From contig NC_087074.1 of NCBI RefSeq assembly GCF_026151205.1, positions 11,699,182 through 11,763,181 on the forward strand: a stretch of DNA of 64,000 nucleotides. The letters run 5' to 3'. Origin of the DNA: Bolinopsis microptera (lineage: Eukaryota > Ctenophora > Tentaculata > Lobata > Bolinopsidae). Below are positions 11,523 to 23,290 of the stretch, one piece after another (within the stretch, counting starts at the first letter, position 1; each line of letters starts with the position of its first letter). Position numbers and translations under genes: made by a program. A model generated the notes under the pieces. It did not search any database. It worked only from the letters and a program-made list of their open reading frames with translations, and was not told the origin of the DNA.

Positions 11523-12463
11523 ATGCCTGAGCCTTTTCCGCTACAGAATGAACACTTGGATATGGTAGATGATGCTATGGTTGTGAATGGCCAGTTCCTT
11601 ACGGAGTATGTGAATCAGATACACATGGCAACTGACAGTATTTTCAAGGAAATTAGAAGTAAAATCGGTGTCGAACACAACGATGATGTGCAAGTTGACA
11701 AACCGAACCAGAGAAGTGTGCCTAGAGAAAGGTTATCAGAATGGTTAGAGACAGTGTGCTGTTTGCTGAACAATTATTGTGGTCCATTGTTACAATCCGC
11801 CACAGAAACAGCTGAAGACAACCGAATGTTCAGGAAAGAAAAAATAGAAGATGTGACTAAAATCATAGAACTACAAGAGAAGTTACTCTCTAAGCAAGAA
11901 GAAGATATGGCAAAAATCAGTGATTTGCAGGAGAAGTTAGCTTTGAAGAAAGATGATGAGATTGGAACTGTGAAAAGTGCAGCTCAGAAAGAGATGAAGA
12001 CCTTTTCGTCTGTGTTGAAAAACATGTGCAAAAACGCCTTTGCACCGAAGAAGATCCAAGCTGCGGTGAAAAGGGTTGCCCTAGAAGAAGATAGAAGCAA
12101 AAGTCTAATTATCTTTGGGCTTCCAGAGACTGAGGAGAACCTGGATGCTAAGGTATCTAGTATTTTGTTGGACCATCTCAACGAAAAACCGAAAATTTTG
12201 AGATGTTATAGAGTTGGAAAGGACACAAGTGAACGAGTCAGACCAGTTAAATTCACTTTGTCAAGCTCAGATCAAGCTTGTACCATCTTGAGCAAGACTA
12301 AGTTATTAAGACTTCTGTTTACATAACTCCTGATAGATCAGCTGCAGACAGAATAGCCTACAAGAAAGTTGTCGTCCAGCTACTCAATAAAAGGACAGCA
12401 GAGCCGGACAAAGTTCACGTAATCAGGAACTTTAGAGTCATTAGCTCGGAGAAGGAGCCTTGA
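11523..12463 (+). pseudogene. LINE-B: orphan LINE ORF1-like protein (coiled coil plus RRM-like domain), frameshifted
   Basis: Open from ATG 11523 for about 268 residues, then one missing base near 12302 shifts the frame; it continues to TGA at 12461-12463 (about 313 residues in all). Residues about 95-160 are heptad-rich coiled coil (repeated LQEKL). The second half contains SLIIFGLPE, RCYRVGK, RPVKFTLSS and, after the shift, SVYITPDRSA, the signature of nucleic-acid-binding ORF1 proteins in many invertebrate LINEs. No endonuclease or RT frame follows; 12464-12880 shows no coding signal. It lies 90 bp after LINE-A but is unrelated to its ORF1. It is either an ORF1-only remnant or a non-autonomous derivative. 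A CT microsatellite (11459-11470) precedes it. Confidence 0.65.
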
Positions 12464-12884
12464 GAGTTTTATATTTTCTATAAGTACAATATTATATGTT
12501 TTGATTCATTGATTAATTAATTGTTGCTAGGGCCCAATGTTATTGCGGGTGTGGTATTTCTTGCTGCACACTACCGTGTTTTGGTTACCCCTCTTTCAAT
12601 ACATAATTTGGATTTCGATATTCTGGGATAGTGAAAATTAGGGCTATATCGGTTTTTTCCTTTTATAACTGGGTTTATTTAGAAGCATTCAATTCTGTAT
12701 AATTATGTATTGTTTGAAAAGTTTAAGATTTAAAAAAAAATCATATTAGCTGGTATTAGAAACAATGGCATAAGCTTAAAGTTTCATGTTTGTGCCTAAA
12801 AGATAGAAAAATTAGGTGATTTGAGAATATTTGCCAATTAAATCTATATCATTAAATAAATAAATTCTAACGGTTACTACACGC

Positions 12885-13110
12885 TTCGACACGGCTTAGT
12901 GGCGCAGTTCGTTAGTCGACCTGCCTTACTCTTGATATGCCTTTCTGCTAAGGGTTCCGATGGACCTACACAGCCCCCCGGTCTACTTAGCCGAATGCTC
13001 GAGAAATCGTGAGTGAGGGTTAAATGGGGAGCTGTACATGATCAATACAGCGTAGCCACGGGCAATGAAAGTGTGGTAAAATACTTTAACCAACGCTGGC
13101 CTTAGTTATC
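12885..13110 (+). repeat. Possible tRNA-derived SINE head
   Basis: From 12893 the sequence reads CGGCTTAGTGGCGCAGTTCG, closely matching a tRNA D-arm/A-box. A B-box-like GGTTCCGATGG with one extra base follows about 60 bp later. There is no clean cloverleaf and no CCA-like 3' end, so this is not a tRNA gene. It may be a tRNA-related SINE, but I see no second copy in the window. Confidence 0.35.
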
Positions 13111-13159
13111 GATCCTTCGGTTTCCTTTAAGTGCTGGTGCCAGCCATGGTTGTCCGCAG

Positions 13160-13650
13160 TAAAAGAAAAAGGGTGGTAGAGTGATTTAGAACACTCGCTT
13201 TTAACACGACAAAGGGACAACAGACAAAATGCTCCCCTGTGCCCTGGCTCGAGATATTGGCGAAAAACTGTCTCGTGATATGACCGTATAAGGTTAAGAT
13301 GGTAATTTCTTGTTAAGGTTATAGGGTTAGGGTTTCATCATATGCTTTTGTTACGGATATTATAGGGTTCAGGCAGGGTTTGCAGGCCTTTAGCCTTAGG
13401 GTTGGGATCAAATTAGAAGGTTAGGGTTTCGAATATGGAACTTAGTCGTGTTTATGGCCAGCTAGAGAACGGGTCGAAAAAGTCAAGTGACAGTCGAGTG
13501 TAGAGTAATTAATCATCATCCAATTTCCACCGCGATATTTTGTCGAGCTGAATATGAAACATCATGCACCCTTTCAACATCTTCAATTTTTAAATTATGT
13601 AACAGTATTTTTTTTTTTTTAGATATAAAATTATTCAAACAATATACACA
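13160..13650 (+). repeat. Repeat family C, copy 1 (TTAGGG-bearing)
   Basis: Contains GAGATATTGGCGAAAAACTG, a run of degenerate TTAGGG words (13317-13430) and AAGTGACAGTCGAGTGTA. The same order is found at 21880-22085 continuing at 23110-23290, and inverted at 29330-29700. It shares internal words (for example GACGCTGATTCC in the other copies) with the MITE at 14107-14496, so it is probably a larger relative. No coding sequence was seen. Confidence 0.6.
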
Positions 13651-14091
13651 TAATATAGCAATGACCCTATATAAAATCAACCCTTTAAGAATTCAAAAAA
13701 TTCCCTTAACAATTAAAAATTACCCTTGGCCTTGTGGCTCCAAGTTAAGATCTAGACTGTTTATATCAACAATGTTTTTTCTCGCACCTCTGTCTCCACG
13801 GAGAGAAATCACTGTTGTTTATGTAACAGTATAGAATTATTATTATTATCAATTTGATTGAATCCACAAAATGGCGAACTGGAAGCCAGTCTTAAATCTT
13901 ACAAGTTCTAATCTGAGCAACGTATTAGAGCTATTTCAGCTAGTATAGTGCGATATGTCCAATTTAAGGTTAGGACTGGATCTGGAGGAGTCGTTTTATA
14001 GGGCCTACAAAATAATTTCCGCCGGTATTTTTCGAGCTGAACATTTTGCACCCTTTGAACATTCTCGATTGGCATAAATCTCAAAAATGGC

Positions 14092-14568
14092 TTACCTGGG
14101 GACCTCCGCTCCTACTAAATCGCTCGCCCAAATTTTAAGACAATTCTTGTGAAAAGGCCCTTTGGGCATGAAAGTGATCTAAATCGGTGTATTTTTGGAC
14201 GCTGATTCCGAATCACCCCCATGACGTAGGTTTAAAATGCTTCCCTGGAGAGTTATGGGCAAAAACAAAAAAACCATTTTGGTCACGTGGCTAGTAAAAT
14301 ACGAATTTGATTGTTTAGGACTCGAGTTTGGGTTAGGGTTGTGGTTAGGGTTGTGATAAGGGTTATGGTTAGCTTCGGGGTTATGGTTAGGGTTAGGGTT
14401 GGGATAAGGGTTTATTTAAAACCGTTTTGTATGGCTGCAAAACCATAAAAACCAAAGTCACTTGAAATTTTTGGGCGGGCGAATTAGTAAGAGCCGGGGA
14501 CCTCAGGCTATCATGTTCATAAACCAAATAGAGATTAGGCGGAATGACAGGCTGAGCGCGGCCCAGTA
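14092..14568 (-). mobile_element. Micro-MITE copy (inverted), split by a second MITE
   Basis: Begins TTACCTGGGGACCTC at 14092, resumes at 14505 with AGGCTATCATGTTCATAAAC and ends near CCCAGTA at 14568. With the 390-bp insert and one 8-bp duplication removed it is an ordinary ~78-bp family member. Flanking 8-mers AAAATGGC (14084-14091) and CAAATGGC (14569-14576) are a 7/8 target duplication. Confidence 0.85.
14107..14496 (+). mobile_element. 390-bp MITE with telomere-like core (MITE-2 copy 1)
   Basis: Terminal inverted repeats of about 24 bp: left CGCTCCTACTAAATCGCTCG; the right end reversed is CGGCTCTTACTAATTCGCCC. It is flanked by an exact 8-bp duplication GGGACCTC (14099-14106 and 14497-14504). 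The interior has a degenerate TTAGGG array at about 14329-14412 and GGACGCTGATTCCGAATCAC. There is no ORF of note. An 8-bp duplication fits hAT-type transposases. The second copy is at 28087-28466 in the opposite orientation. Confidence 0.88.
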
Positions 14569-14629
14569 CAAATGGCAAGCTCTAGCTGAAAGCTTGTCTT
14601 ACTGCTCCCACTAACTCGCTCGCCCAAAT

Positions 14630-16075
14630 TAAACAAGCCCGGAATCCGGATGTTTATGTTACTCGTCTAAATTTAAATTTCTTCGCCGCTTTTTTCTCAA
14701 AGTATTATGGCCCGATGGTAAGTGCTACGAAGTTGTAGCGCGATGCGTTACTGTGCCGCGCCGAGCTGCCATGAATTGACATCGTCAATTAACTACGAAG
14801 TAGCGCGCGCCGGGCTGCAGACCATCAACAATGGTCAAACTTGTCATACCACATACGTTGTATGACCCGCCGCGCACGAAGTGCGCGGCTCCCCCTGTAC
14901 CGTGGGGGTCGCAACGTGATACAAGGTCAAACAAAAATTCACAGCTTTATAACGTTGCAAATTAATGTGTTTGTCATTTTGTATTACGTCGTGACCCCCG
15001 GCCCCACAGTCGTTTCACTTGTTTAAATTGGAAATATGTTGCATGTTTCCAATTTAAGGTTAACACCAGGAATCTGGACAAGTCACTTTATACATTATAA
15101 GCCATGGCCAGCGGCTCCCCCTGTATCGTCGAAACTCTACAGTGAAGCGACCGTGGGGTTCACCACGTGCAATACAAGGTATTATGTCGAGCTGAACATC
15201 CTTTGACCATTGTTAATGGTTTGGCCCGGCGTGCGGTACTTCGTAGCACTTGCCGTGTGGCGCTACTTCGAAGAAATTTAGACGAGTAACATTCGTCAAA
15301 ACATCCTGCACCCTTTGAATTTAAATATCCTTGTCATGTCTTAATTGACGATGTCAATTCATGGCAGCTCGGCGCGGCACAGTAACGCATCGCGCTACAA
15401 TGTCATGTCATACGTTGTATGAATCGCCGCGCACGAGTGCGCGTACTCTCCCCTATTACCTATATCGTATAAACTCTAAAAGGGTTACTGGTGACTGGGC
15501 CGCACTCAGCCTGTCATTCCGCCGACTTTAGCTATTCGGCACATATGTTTATAAACATAACAACCTGAGGTGTCCAGGTAATACAGGGGTAGTGAATAAA
15601 TGACAATTAAATAGGGGTCTCAAAGTTATCAGTGATACAAATGACAAATGACAAGCTTTATACTAGTACTACGCATCATGCCACGTAAAAATTGGGCTTA
15701 TTACTTAATACATGTTACGACGTTACGTATCACAAATATCAGAGATATTATTTCGCCTTCCGCATGCAACGTATGTGGTATGTCAACTTATTACCTAATA
15801 CTATACATTACATACTATACATTGAAAAACACTCGCGCCGCGCGGCGCATTCATTGACATGCTATACTAGCTATATATATATATTACATCTCCGCAAGCA
15901 ATACTTGCGCGCTGCACTTCGCGCTAGTTGTCATGGTAACTAACGGAAGGATTGACCATTGTTAATGGTCTGGCCCGGCGCGCGCTACTTCGTAGCACTT
16001 GCCGTCGAGAAGAAAGCGGCGCGCGCTACTTCGAAGAAATTTAGACGAGTAACATCCGTCAAACGGAAGGAAGGA
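14630..16075. repeat. GC-rich repeat cluster with nested inverted modules
   Basis: GC-rich islands in otherwise AT-rich DNA. Module alpha (GCGCGATGCGTTACTGTGCC through GAGCTGCCATGAATTGACAT) lies at 14735-14792 and inverted at 15340-15402. Module beta (a CCATTGTTAATGG palindrome, CCCGGCGCGCGCTACTTCG, AAATTTAGACGAGTAAC) lies at 15210-15295 and 15955-16055. Related copies are at 27380-27615 and 29818-30085. A degraded micro-MITE sits at about 15494-15572. No protein-coding signal. Confidence 0.6.
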
Positions 16076-16199
16076 CTGACGACATATTTAAACCCACTTA
16101 TACACCTCGTTTTCCAAAATCCACGTTTTTCTGCACAAAAACGTTCATTCTTAACCTTTCACTATTGTCTTTTTACAAAAAGAGTGTGAACGGAAAAAA

Positions 16200-16950
16200 T
16201 CAGTGAGTTTCGCCTAGGTGCCATATTTGATGCTGCTTGGCTTTTGCAGCAAAAATAGCTGTAAACAGTAAAAGTCGCGTAATTTGACCAAATTCGTTGA
16301 TTTTTGTCGTATTATTTGGATATACCTTTAGTTCCTTGAATGAGATCATTCTAAAAATTGGCGACGACCTTCCAATAGGGCTTTCACAACTGTCCGAAAA
16401 ATTTGGTGGATATCGAAGTTGATATAGTGATCAAAATACGCTGCTTTTAGCTGTAACATAATGTTTGATACTGATAGTGATGGTTGGATATGCTTTAAAT
16501 TTTTCGGGCACTTTTCTTGTATGTTTATGAGTAAGCTTACCAATTTTTGTTGCAATCGGAGGTCGGGAAGAATACTCAATATCTATTTGTTTGAAGAAAA
16601 TTGTGCTGGCCGAAATTAGCGCTAAAAAACCATCCTACGACCTACAGTCGGCACGCGCGGCTAACTGCCACCTAGTGGCAGTGCCAGTAGTGCATCGCGT
16701 TACAAGTTTTACAGGTTCTAATCTGACGTATTAGAGCTACTTCAATTAGTGCGTTATTAGTGCTTTTCATGCAACAAGTAAAACAAATCCTTTATGTCAT
16801 GTTTCCAGGGTTTGGACTGGAATTTCCTGCTTAAAGAACCTCCATCGCATTACATTACATAATTTTCTCAATAAATGTAATAGATTTGTAGTGTTGTAAT
16901 TAGTTTAAAATTTAAGGTTAAGACTGGATCTGGAGGATCATTTTTGGGCC
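16200..16950. other. Non-coding stretch without recognisable gene
   Basis: No coding or RNA gene recognised. Contains a short palindrome (CTGCCACCTAGTGGCAG, near 16665) and an inverted copy of the 44-bp segment next to LINE-A (about 16868-16911). The downstream edge merges with the duplicated tetraspanin block. Confidence 0.4.
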
Positions 16951-17713
16951 TACAAAATAATTTTCAACGTTATTTTGTCGATAACATATTTATTTTATCT
17001 AAGTTTTGTAAATATGGGTCTATTATAAATAAATTTGGAAAAATAAACAGACCATTTAATTGCAATGCCAATTGCAATACTGAATCTTGAACGTACTTGT
17101 AAAAAAGTACATAGTAGGACCCTTACATATTGGTTTTATAACTATAAGGTAAATCTGGATGTACGGTAAATCGGTGTTTTGACTTTTGAGTCCACGTCAG
17201 ATCGCATGTGGGATATAATATAGTCCACAAGCAACAAGCACGTAATTGAGGTAATTGGTGAAATAGGTAACGTGCCTGAAAAACTCGCTTAAGCAATTGT
17301 CATTGCTTAAGCAATTGTCATTGCGACCCCGCAATTGTCATTGCGATCCTTTCAGAAGCCGTATTTGAAAGGATATCATGTTATATCAAACTAACAATTG
17401 AGACATCTTATCAAAATTTTGTGGGGAAGATACGGTAAATCGGGGTTCACGGCAAATCGATAAACGGTTGTTTAATTATTTAATTGCTTAAAACTACGAT
17501 TTTAGATGCTCCGAAATTTAAGACGATTTTTTATTGGTACTTAATCAATAGGAACTAGATTTTATGATTAAAATGTTTACATATATTATGTATTATGTCA
17601 CCTAAGATTCTTAATATAAAAGTCACCAAAAGACATGAGTAATCAACTTTGATGACTTTATAGCCGTTCAGTTCCTTTTCGCTGGTATGGATGGTGAGTC
17701 CAATACTAGTTCT

Positions 17714-20184
17714 TTAAGCTAAAACTTGGTCGTTTTTCTTGCTGCAGCAAGCCGCAATCAGACAGAGTATCTCGAAAGCCATCACAGAAGCAACGATGAT
17801 TAGAATGATAACACCGAATTGGTCTGCCAAATCGTTAACTTTCTCAGTACAGCCAGTTTTATAAATTTTATCTTCAGCGCAGCTTTCTAGTTTCAATTCC
17901 TGAAACAAATCGATTATACTTTATCATACCCATTCATCACAATAGAGATTTCGATTAGTATATCTTCATATTCTTATTGATAAAAAGCAGGTTGAGACAT
18001 CAAATGTACATTTCGTCTCCAGTTTATTCTTCATCTCCTGTATCACGCAAGGAATTAAAATGTAAATGGGTATTGGGTACGTAATCGAAGGCATATACTT
18101 GAAGTTGAACTACTTGAGCGGGGTTCAGGTTTATGGCAAATAATGTGTGTTGGCAGGATGGCATGCAAGATATAATTTATTGTTTGAACTCTTTTTAAAA
18201 TAAAGCAGTTTAGATTCGATAGAATATATCGAAATTTCTAAAACATACTTACAGGTATATCCTCGCCGTTCCAATCACTGCAACATCCAGGGGGGACATC
18301 GGTCTGAGAGTCTGTTTTCCAGTAGCTAGGACCTTTAGTTAACCTGTAAGTGACAAGCGATATTAGTTCTCTTATTGGTTATTAGTTAAAATAATTTGCC
18401 AGTGCCATATAATGAGAGTGCTGAATAACTACTAGTACTACAGCTAATCTCCATCAAATGTTAAGATTTGCAAAAGATGTGAATACATATCTTGCATCCT
18501 TTATTTTTATCCATTCTTTATTTTTAAACCGGTATATCAAATTTAATTCTGTTAATAATTACTTTTAATGCAGCTTACCCACAACAATGGAAAATAGACT
18601 GGGCTGAGTTAACAGCCAGAATCTCAGTTATATCAGTTAACTCCTCCGCTGACTCCTCTTCCACAAATTGTTTTTTGTACTTCTCGAACAGTTTTTTAGC
18701 AGCATCTTCAGTGGCATCAACGAAGGCTTGTTTCTTCACAATAGCTAAGAAAATATGTCAGGATCAATAGACTTGGAAACACCACATTTATTTTCAAACA
18801 GGGATTAGATTTAGATTGATTGCTTTTATGTTTTAGAAGCTAATCGGCTGTTAGTGATGTTTGTCTTTATCATGTGTGTACAACTTTACAGTGTACAACT
18901 TTACTGAGCGGTGCTCAGCCTATCACTCCGCCATATCTTCATTTATAAATACTAAATCTGGGGTTCCCAGGTAACCCAACTCTGCACCAGTAGCATAGAC
19001 ATAGTCTTTATATTCGTTGTAGTAAGCTTTTTGCTACTCCTATTTTATTTGATAAACGAGTGTATCTAATTGCTGTGTATGTAGGAGTGATGTAGTTCGG
19101 CTTATGAATTTTACAGAATTCATGTGACAGGTTTTGAAAGGTTGACGGTGGATTTTGACTTATTATAATAGTAATAATAGTAATAATAGTAATAATAGTA
19201 ATAGTACTATGTTTACAGTATGCACTGAAGGGGTATCCTATGAAGTTTCTTGAATTTTTAACAGGTACCCCCCCCCCCCCCCCCCCATTTAACTCTCAAT
19301 TAAGTTTCCTATCATTCGGCTGAGACATTATGAATGGGCCAAGGACACGTTATTATCAAACATCAAGAGGAATGTCTAAAAACCTTGTTATTAGCTAAAG
19401 CTTACCAAGAACGACGACTATGATCTCAAGAACAAGGACGACGAGCAAGACGACAAAGTAAATGTTGAGAAGTCCACTCTTTCCAGTTGCAGCTCCGAAA
19501 CATCCTGCCACTCCGACTAGAAATAGGACACCACCGATCACCATCATCGGGATCAGGATAGAATTGACGTTAGTCCTGAAGTTTGAACATACTTGTTTCA
19601 AAAGAACATTTCAATTGAATTTGAATGAATTGGAAACAAATTGATTAAGTGGTGAAAGCTTCTTCATATGATCTGTAGTTTCAGTAAATAAAGCTAGGAA
19701 ATGGGTTGCAAATCGGGTATAAGAAAGAGGGAGCATAAGCTTTCGTTATTACCAAGTTTATACAAATCTTACGGGCTAGCTTAATCATAATGCTAACGGA
19801 CCGACCAATTGAAGGCTGTCGATATGCCGTCGAAATACGGTCGAAACCAACATTATTTTATTTTTTATACATTCCGCTCTTTATTAAATATTACTGGTCA
19901 AATTTCATTTAAGATAAGAAATCGTGCTTATCAGACTGGATTGAATAACTAGAACTTGGCTGTGTGCCAGCCAGTCGGTGACCGTGAAGACTGAAGTAGG
20001 GGTAGGATCAAACATTTTAACTATATAATGGTAAAAATAATACTCACGAGTAATCCTTTAGATCAGGGAAAAAGTCGAACTTCTTCGTGAAGAAGACGAC
20101 ACCAGCAACCAGCATGATAGCACCTGCCACCATCACCACCACGTTGGTGATGATGAGGATGGTCTTCATGATAAACTCGCACAT
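17714..20184 (-). CDS. Tetraspanin 1 of 3, 5 coding exons
   Basis: Exons in order: 20184-20048, 19575-19406, 18744-18579, 18343-18253, 17899-17714 (stop). Splices are GT-AG and phase-consistent; 249 residues. Four membrane segments: TM1 (about 8-30), TM2 and TM3 in exon 2 (MMVIGGVLFLVGVAGCFGAA and IYFVVLLVVLVLEIIVVVL), TM4 in exon 5. The large extracellular loop has the diagnostic CCG across the exon 3/4 junction, a second CC (PPGCC) and two more Cys, giving a six-cysteine loop. Juxtamembrane cysteines (MCEF, CCSKK) are likely palmitoylation sites. Tetraspanins organise membrane microdomains with integrins and other partners; the exact subfamily is unclear. An acceptor-like CTGTGTAG lies just before the ATG, so the 5'UTR is probably spliced. 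Confidence 0.9.
18895..18973 (+). mobile_element. Degraded micro-MITE in tetraspanin-1 intron 2
   Basis: Shows GGTGCTCAGCCTATCACTCC and ends GGGTTCCCAGGTAA. The same element sits at the matching place in tetraspanin 2 (about 25113-25182), so it was inserted before the duplication. Its divergence from the young copies agrees. Confidence 0.75.
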
Positions 20185-21504
20185 GTTGAGCTACACAGAG
20201 GGGAAAGATAATCAATTAAAATACTTGTTCTAAATTCTAATGAACACTATAAGTAATCATAGAGTGTCTGATTCTGAGCAATTAAGTTTGGAATCATTCG
20301 ATTTTAAATGAACAATTCAAATTTATTTAATTTATCTAGAACATGAATATTATGTCATTAGTAACATTGTAACTTTGACGATCGACCTTTTACTAAAAAG
20401 AGCAGTTTCCTTAGTGAGTTAGAGTTAGTCGTATCTACGTGGAAATTATAAGATAAAAAGATATAGTCATCGAAAGCATGATTAAATTGATTGCTTCATC
20501 CGTAAATAAATTGTGCTGGTAACGTGTATGGGCAAATTTTATGGAAAATAATTAGGGCAAGTGTATTGAGAATAAATTAAACAATCTGGATGATTCCAAG
20601 AAAGTACAAATTCAACGCCAAGAAAATATTGTAACGTAAAAAGCTTTTCTATGATATTAATGCTTTTCAAACAAAGTTACAACGAATTCTTCATGAAGTG
20701 CATCCTGGGTTTGGACAAAATATGCCCGTCACAACATTACAATCAACAAAATAAATTTAATCACAGAATCTCAAATACATATAATCATAAATTAAACACA
20801 AAAAACAAATTAAACAAGCAATAAATGAATATACAAATTCGCGTCCACTGAAAACTTACTCCTTCATAAATTTAATTTTTGACAATAATTTTTTTAGGCG
20901 GTAATATAATGGTTACTCATTTATAAGTCACAAATGATATACTCTACAATACAAATTAATCACAAATACTAAAATAATTAAATGATAATAGGTAACTTTA
21001 TAACTGAAAAACGATATATGTCGATACAAATTACAAAATAATATTAGGTGATTGAAACATTTCAATAAATTCATCATAAATATCACTACCATATTTTATT
21101 ATTTACCCCAAATATTATTATTTAATCTTGATTTATAAAACACACGACAGAAGCGAAACAAAATGTATTGTTTGGATTTGAGCTGCATGAAATATGTATG
21201 CAAACAGTTACAAAGATTACGGACTGGAACATTTTTTATTAGTCGCATTATAACATTAAACAGTTTTTATACGTACCCGCGTCCCGCGCGCACTTTCAAC
21301 TTTGATCGCTGGACCATTTAGTTGTTATAATGGTATAACTATAACACTTATTATCTTCGCAAAGTTATTTTGCGCGATATTCTGAATCATTAAGTGACTG
21401 TTGGTCGTGGTGCGCGGCACTAAATTGGTCTAGCAATACAAAATTTCACCATACACAGCTAGATTCCATTCATTTATGGAAAATATCGTTTAGTGGAGGA
21501 TATA

Positions 21505-21581
21505 TTACTGGGCCGCGCTCAGCCTGTTATTCCGCCAAATCTTTATGTTAATGAACATAATAGCCTGGGGTCCTCAGGTAA
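21505..21581 (+). mobile_element. Micro-MITE with exact 8-bp duplication
   Basis: 77 bp, from TTACTGGGCCGCGCTCAGCC to CTCAGGTAA. The flanking duplication AGGATATA is exact (21497-21504 and 21582-21589). Termini are imperfect inverted repeats (TTACTGGG against TTACCTGAGG). It has no coding capacity. Confidence 0.88.
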
Positions 21582-21819
21582 AGGATATATTAACATTTTG
21601 CACTTTATTTCGACATTCGAGTGAATACAAATTGTTCATGTTATACACAAAAAACAAATCTGTTTCAGCTTCCTATCCATGATTCATAAGCAGTGCACAA
21701 AGCAATAATTTTAAGCGTATGCATTTGGCATTGCCATTATGCCTAACTATGGTTGCATAGAATTAAAAATAAAATCAAAAATTGGTTTTCATAATCAATT
21801 ATATGGAATATGATAAATA

Positions 21820-23290
21820 CGCCCGCATTTTTTGTTCAAAAACAACTAAAATCAATGTATTTTTGAACGCTGATTCCAGATCACTTCAGATGACATAACT
21901 GATAAGCTAATTTAAAATGCTCTCCTTTCGAGATATCGGCGAGAAGCTGTCTTGATTACGTGATATGACCATATAAGGAATTTGGTCTAATTTTTCGTTA
22001 GGGTTAGGGGTTTCAGTTTTAGTGTATGTGATCATGAAGGCGTTCTTTACTCACACAGTTAGTGCTGTTAGGGTCAATTAAGAGGTTACAGGCTGGTTTT
22101 ATGTCAACTCGGGTACTGGGCAAGGTGATATACAGGGACCACCAGTTTTCAACTTTTGTCTGAATTTTTCGGCATACCTTATGGAACTGAACAAGGTCAT
22201 TAGTAAGGGGGCTTTATTACAGCTGCTAACCCCCCGGGGTAGAAGAGAAACATCTCTTGGACACTGATTACGCTGATGACATGGCCATGTTAGATAACTC
22301 AAAAGAGGGGCTGCAGGAAACCACTGACCTTCTCTGCAAATACAGTGCCTATGCGGGTCTGAAGATTAATGCTGGCAAAACACAGAGCATGGTTGTCAGC
22401 AAAAGTGCATCGCAGAGGCCGTATTCTAAAGACGACACTATGGACATCAATGTGGAAAGTCTCCCAATACAGCAGGTCAGCAGCTTCATCAGTGCGGATG
22501 GAACAATCGACAAAGAACTATCAGCTCGAATTCTGAAGGCCTCTGGGGCATTCTATCAGCTTAGCAGTATATGGTACGGTCGCAACATCAAGACACCGAC
22601 TAAAATCAGGATTTAAAAAGCGGCTGTCCTCACTATACTGCTTTATGGAAGTGGGGTATGGAATACCACACAGACGCAGATGAAAAGATTTGAAGTGTTC
22701 CATCATAGATGTCTGAGAAGAATCCTGAAAATCAAATGGTTTTTAATTTTATCACGTATCTAATGCTGACGTACGTAAGCGGGCCAACATCGCCCCTGTT
22801 GATACTTTCATACGAGCAGCTAGGCTCCGATGGTTTGGCCATGTGGTGAGGATGCCAGAAGAAAGAATACCCAACTATCTTCTGCACTGGATCCCAAAGC
22901 ATGGTAAAAGATCAAGAGGTAGACCTCGGAAAAACTGGTTGTCATGTGTCCGGGAGGATGCAGCAATCTTCACAGGTGTCGATAACATCACGATAGAAGA
23001 TGCAGAACAACAAGCAACAAACAGGGTACATTGGAGAGGTCTAATACATCGGAGAAAAGAGTTACTATGTGGTGCAGGCCACTCCAACGACTAGGAGGAG
23101 ACCTTTTCAAGTACAAGTAAGTAAGATATGCTTCAGTTAGGGATAGGGTTAGGGTTAGGATTGTGGTCAAATCATAGGGTTAAGGTTTCAAATAACCAGT
23201 CAGGGCCACTTAGAGAACATGTTAAAAAGTCATGTGACAGTCGAGTGTACAATGATTAATTATCATCATTCAAAGAGAAATCAGCTTGCG
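21820..23290 (+). repeat. Repeat family C, copy 2, interrupted by LINE-C
   Basis: The left half (about 21830-22085) carries AACGCTGATTCC, GAGATATCGGCGAGAAGCTG and TTAGGGTTAGGGG. The right half (23110-23290) resumes with degenerate TTAGGG words and CATGTGACAGTCGAGTGTAC. This matches the order in copy 1, so the LINE fragment between them is a later insertion. Confidence 0.6.
22086..23108 (+). pseudogene. LINE-C: 5'-truncated RTE-like reverse transcriptase fragment
   Basis: Starts inside RT motif B (GTGQGDIQGPPVFN), then motif C DTDYADDMAMLDNS (from about 22260), then the thumb to TAA near 22616. After breaks it resumes with FHHRCLRRILKIKW, VRKRANIAPVDT, LRWFGHVVRMPEER and KRSRGRPRKNW, ending at TAG near 23092. 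This is the C-terminal layout of RTE-type LINEs. At least three frame breaks and a small insertion near 22740 make it dead. It ends in a short AAGT-like tail (CAAGTACAAGTAAGTAAG), a typical LINE 3' microsatellite. Confidence 0.8.

Larger units (their letters stand above)
16950..21210. repeat. Tandem segmental duplication, unit 1 (tetraspanin block)
   Basis: Exons, introns and flanks match 23560-26560 in order. Shared landmarks include the 3' flank GCTGGTATGGATGGTGAGTC, intron phrases such as GCATGCAAGATATAATTTAT, and a micro-MITE at the same intron position. Unit 1 has about 500 bp of extra AT-rich DNA near 20650-21120. A (TAATAG)n microsatellite (19163-19205) and a poly-C run (19265-19286) in intron 2 are absent from unit 2. 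Confidence 0.85.

Noticed and set aside
12885-13000. A functional tRNA gene
   Set aside because: A-box is good but the B-box has an extra base and no acceptor stem or cloverleaf can be drawn; a SINE head is more likely.
14329-14412. TTAGGG tract as a sign of a chromosome end
   Set aside because: Degenerate, internal to a transposable element with target duplications, and repeated at 28.2 kb in the other orientation.
19265-19286. Poly-C run as a functional element
   Set aside because: Simple homopolymer in an intron, absent from the duplicate gene; its length is also likely unreliable.
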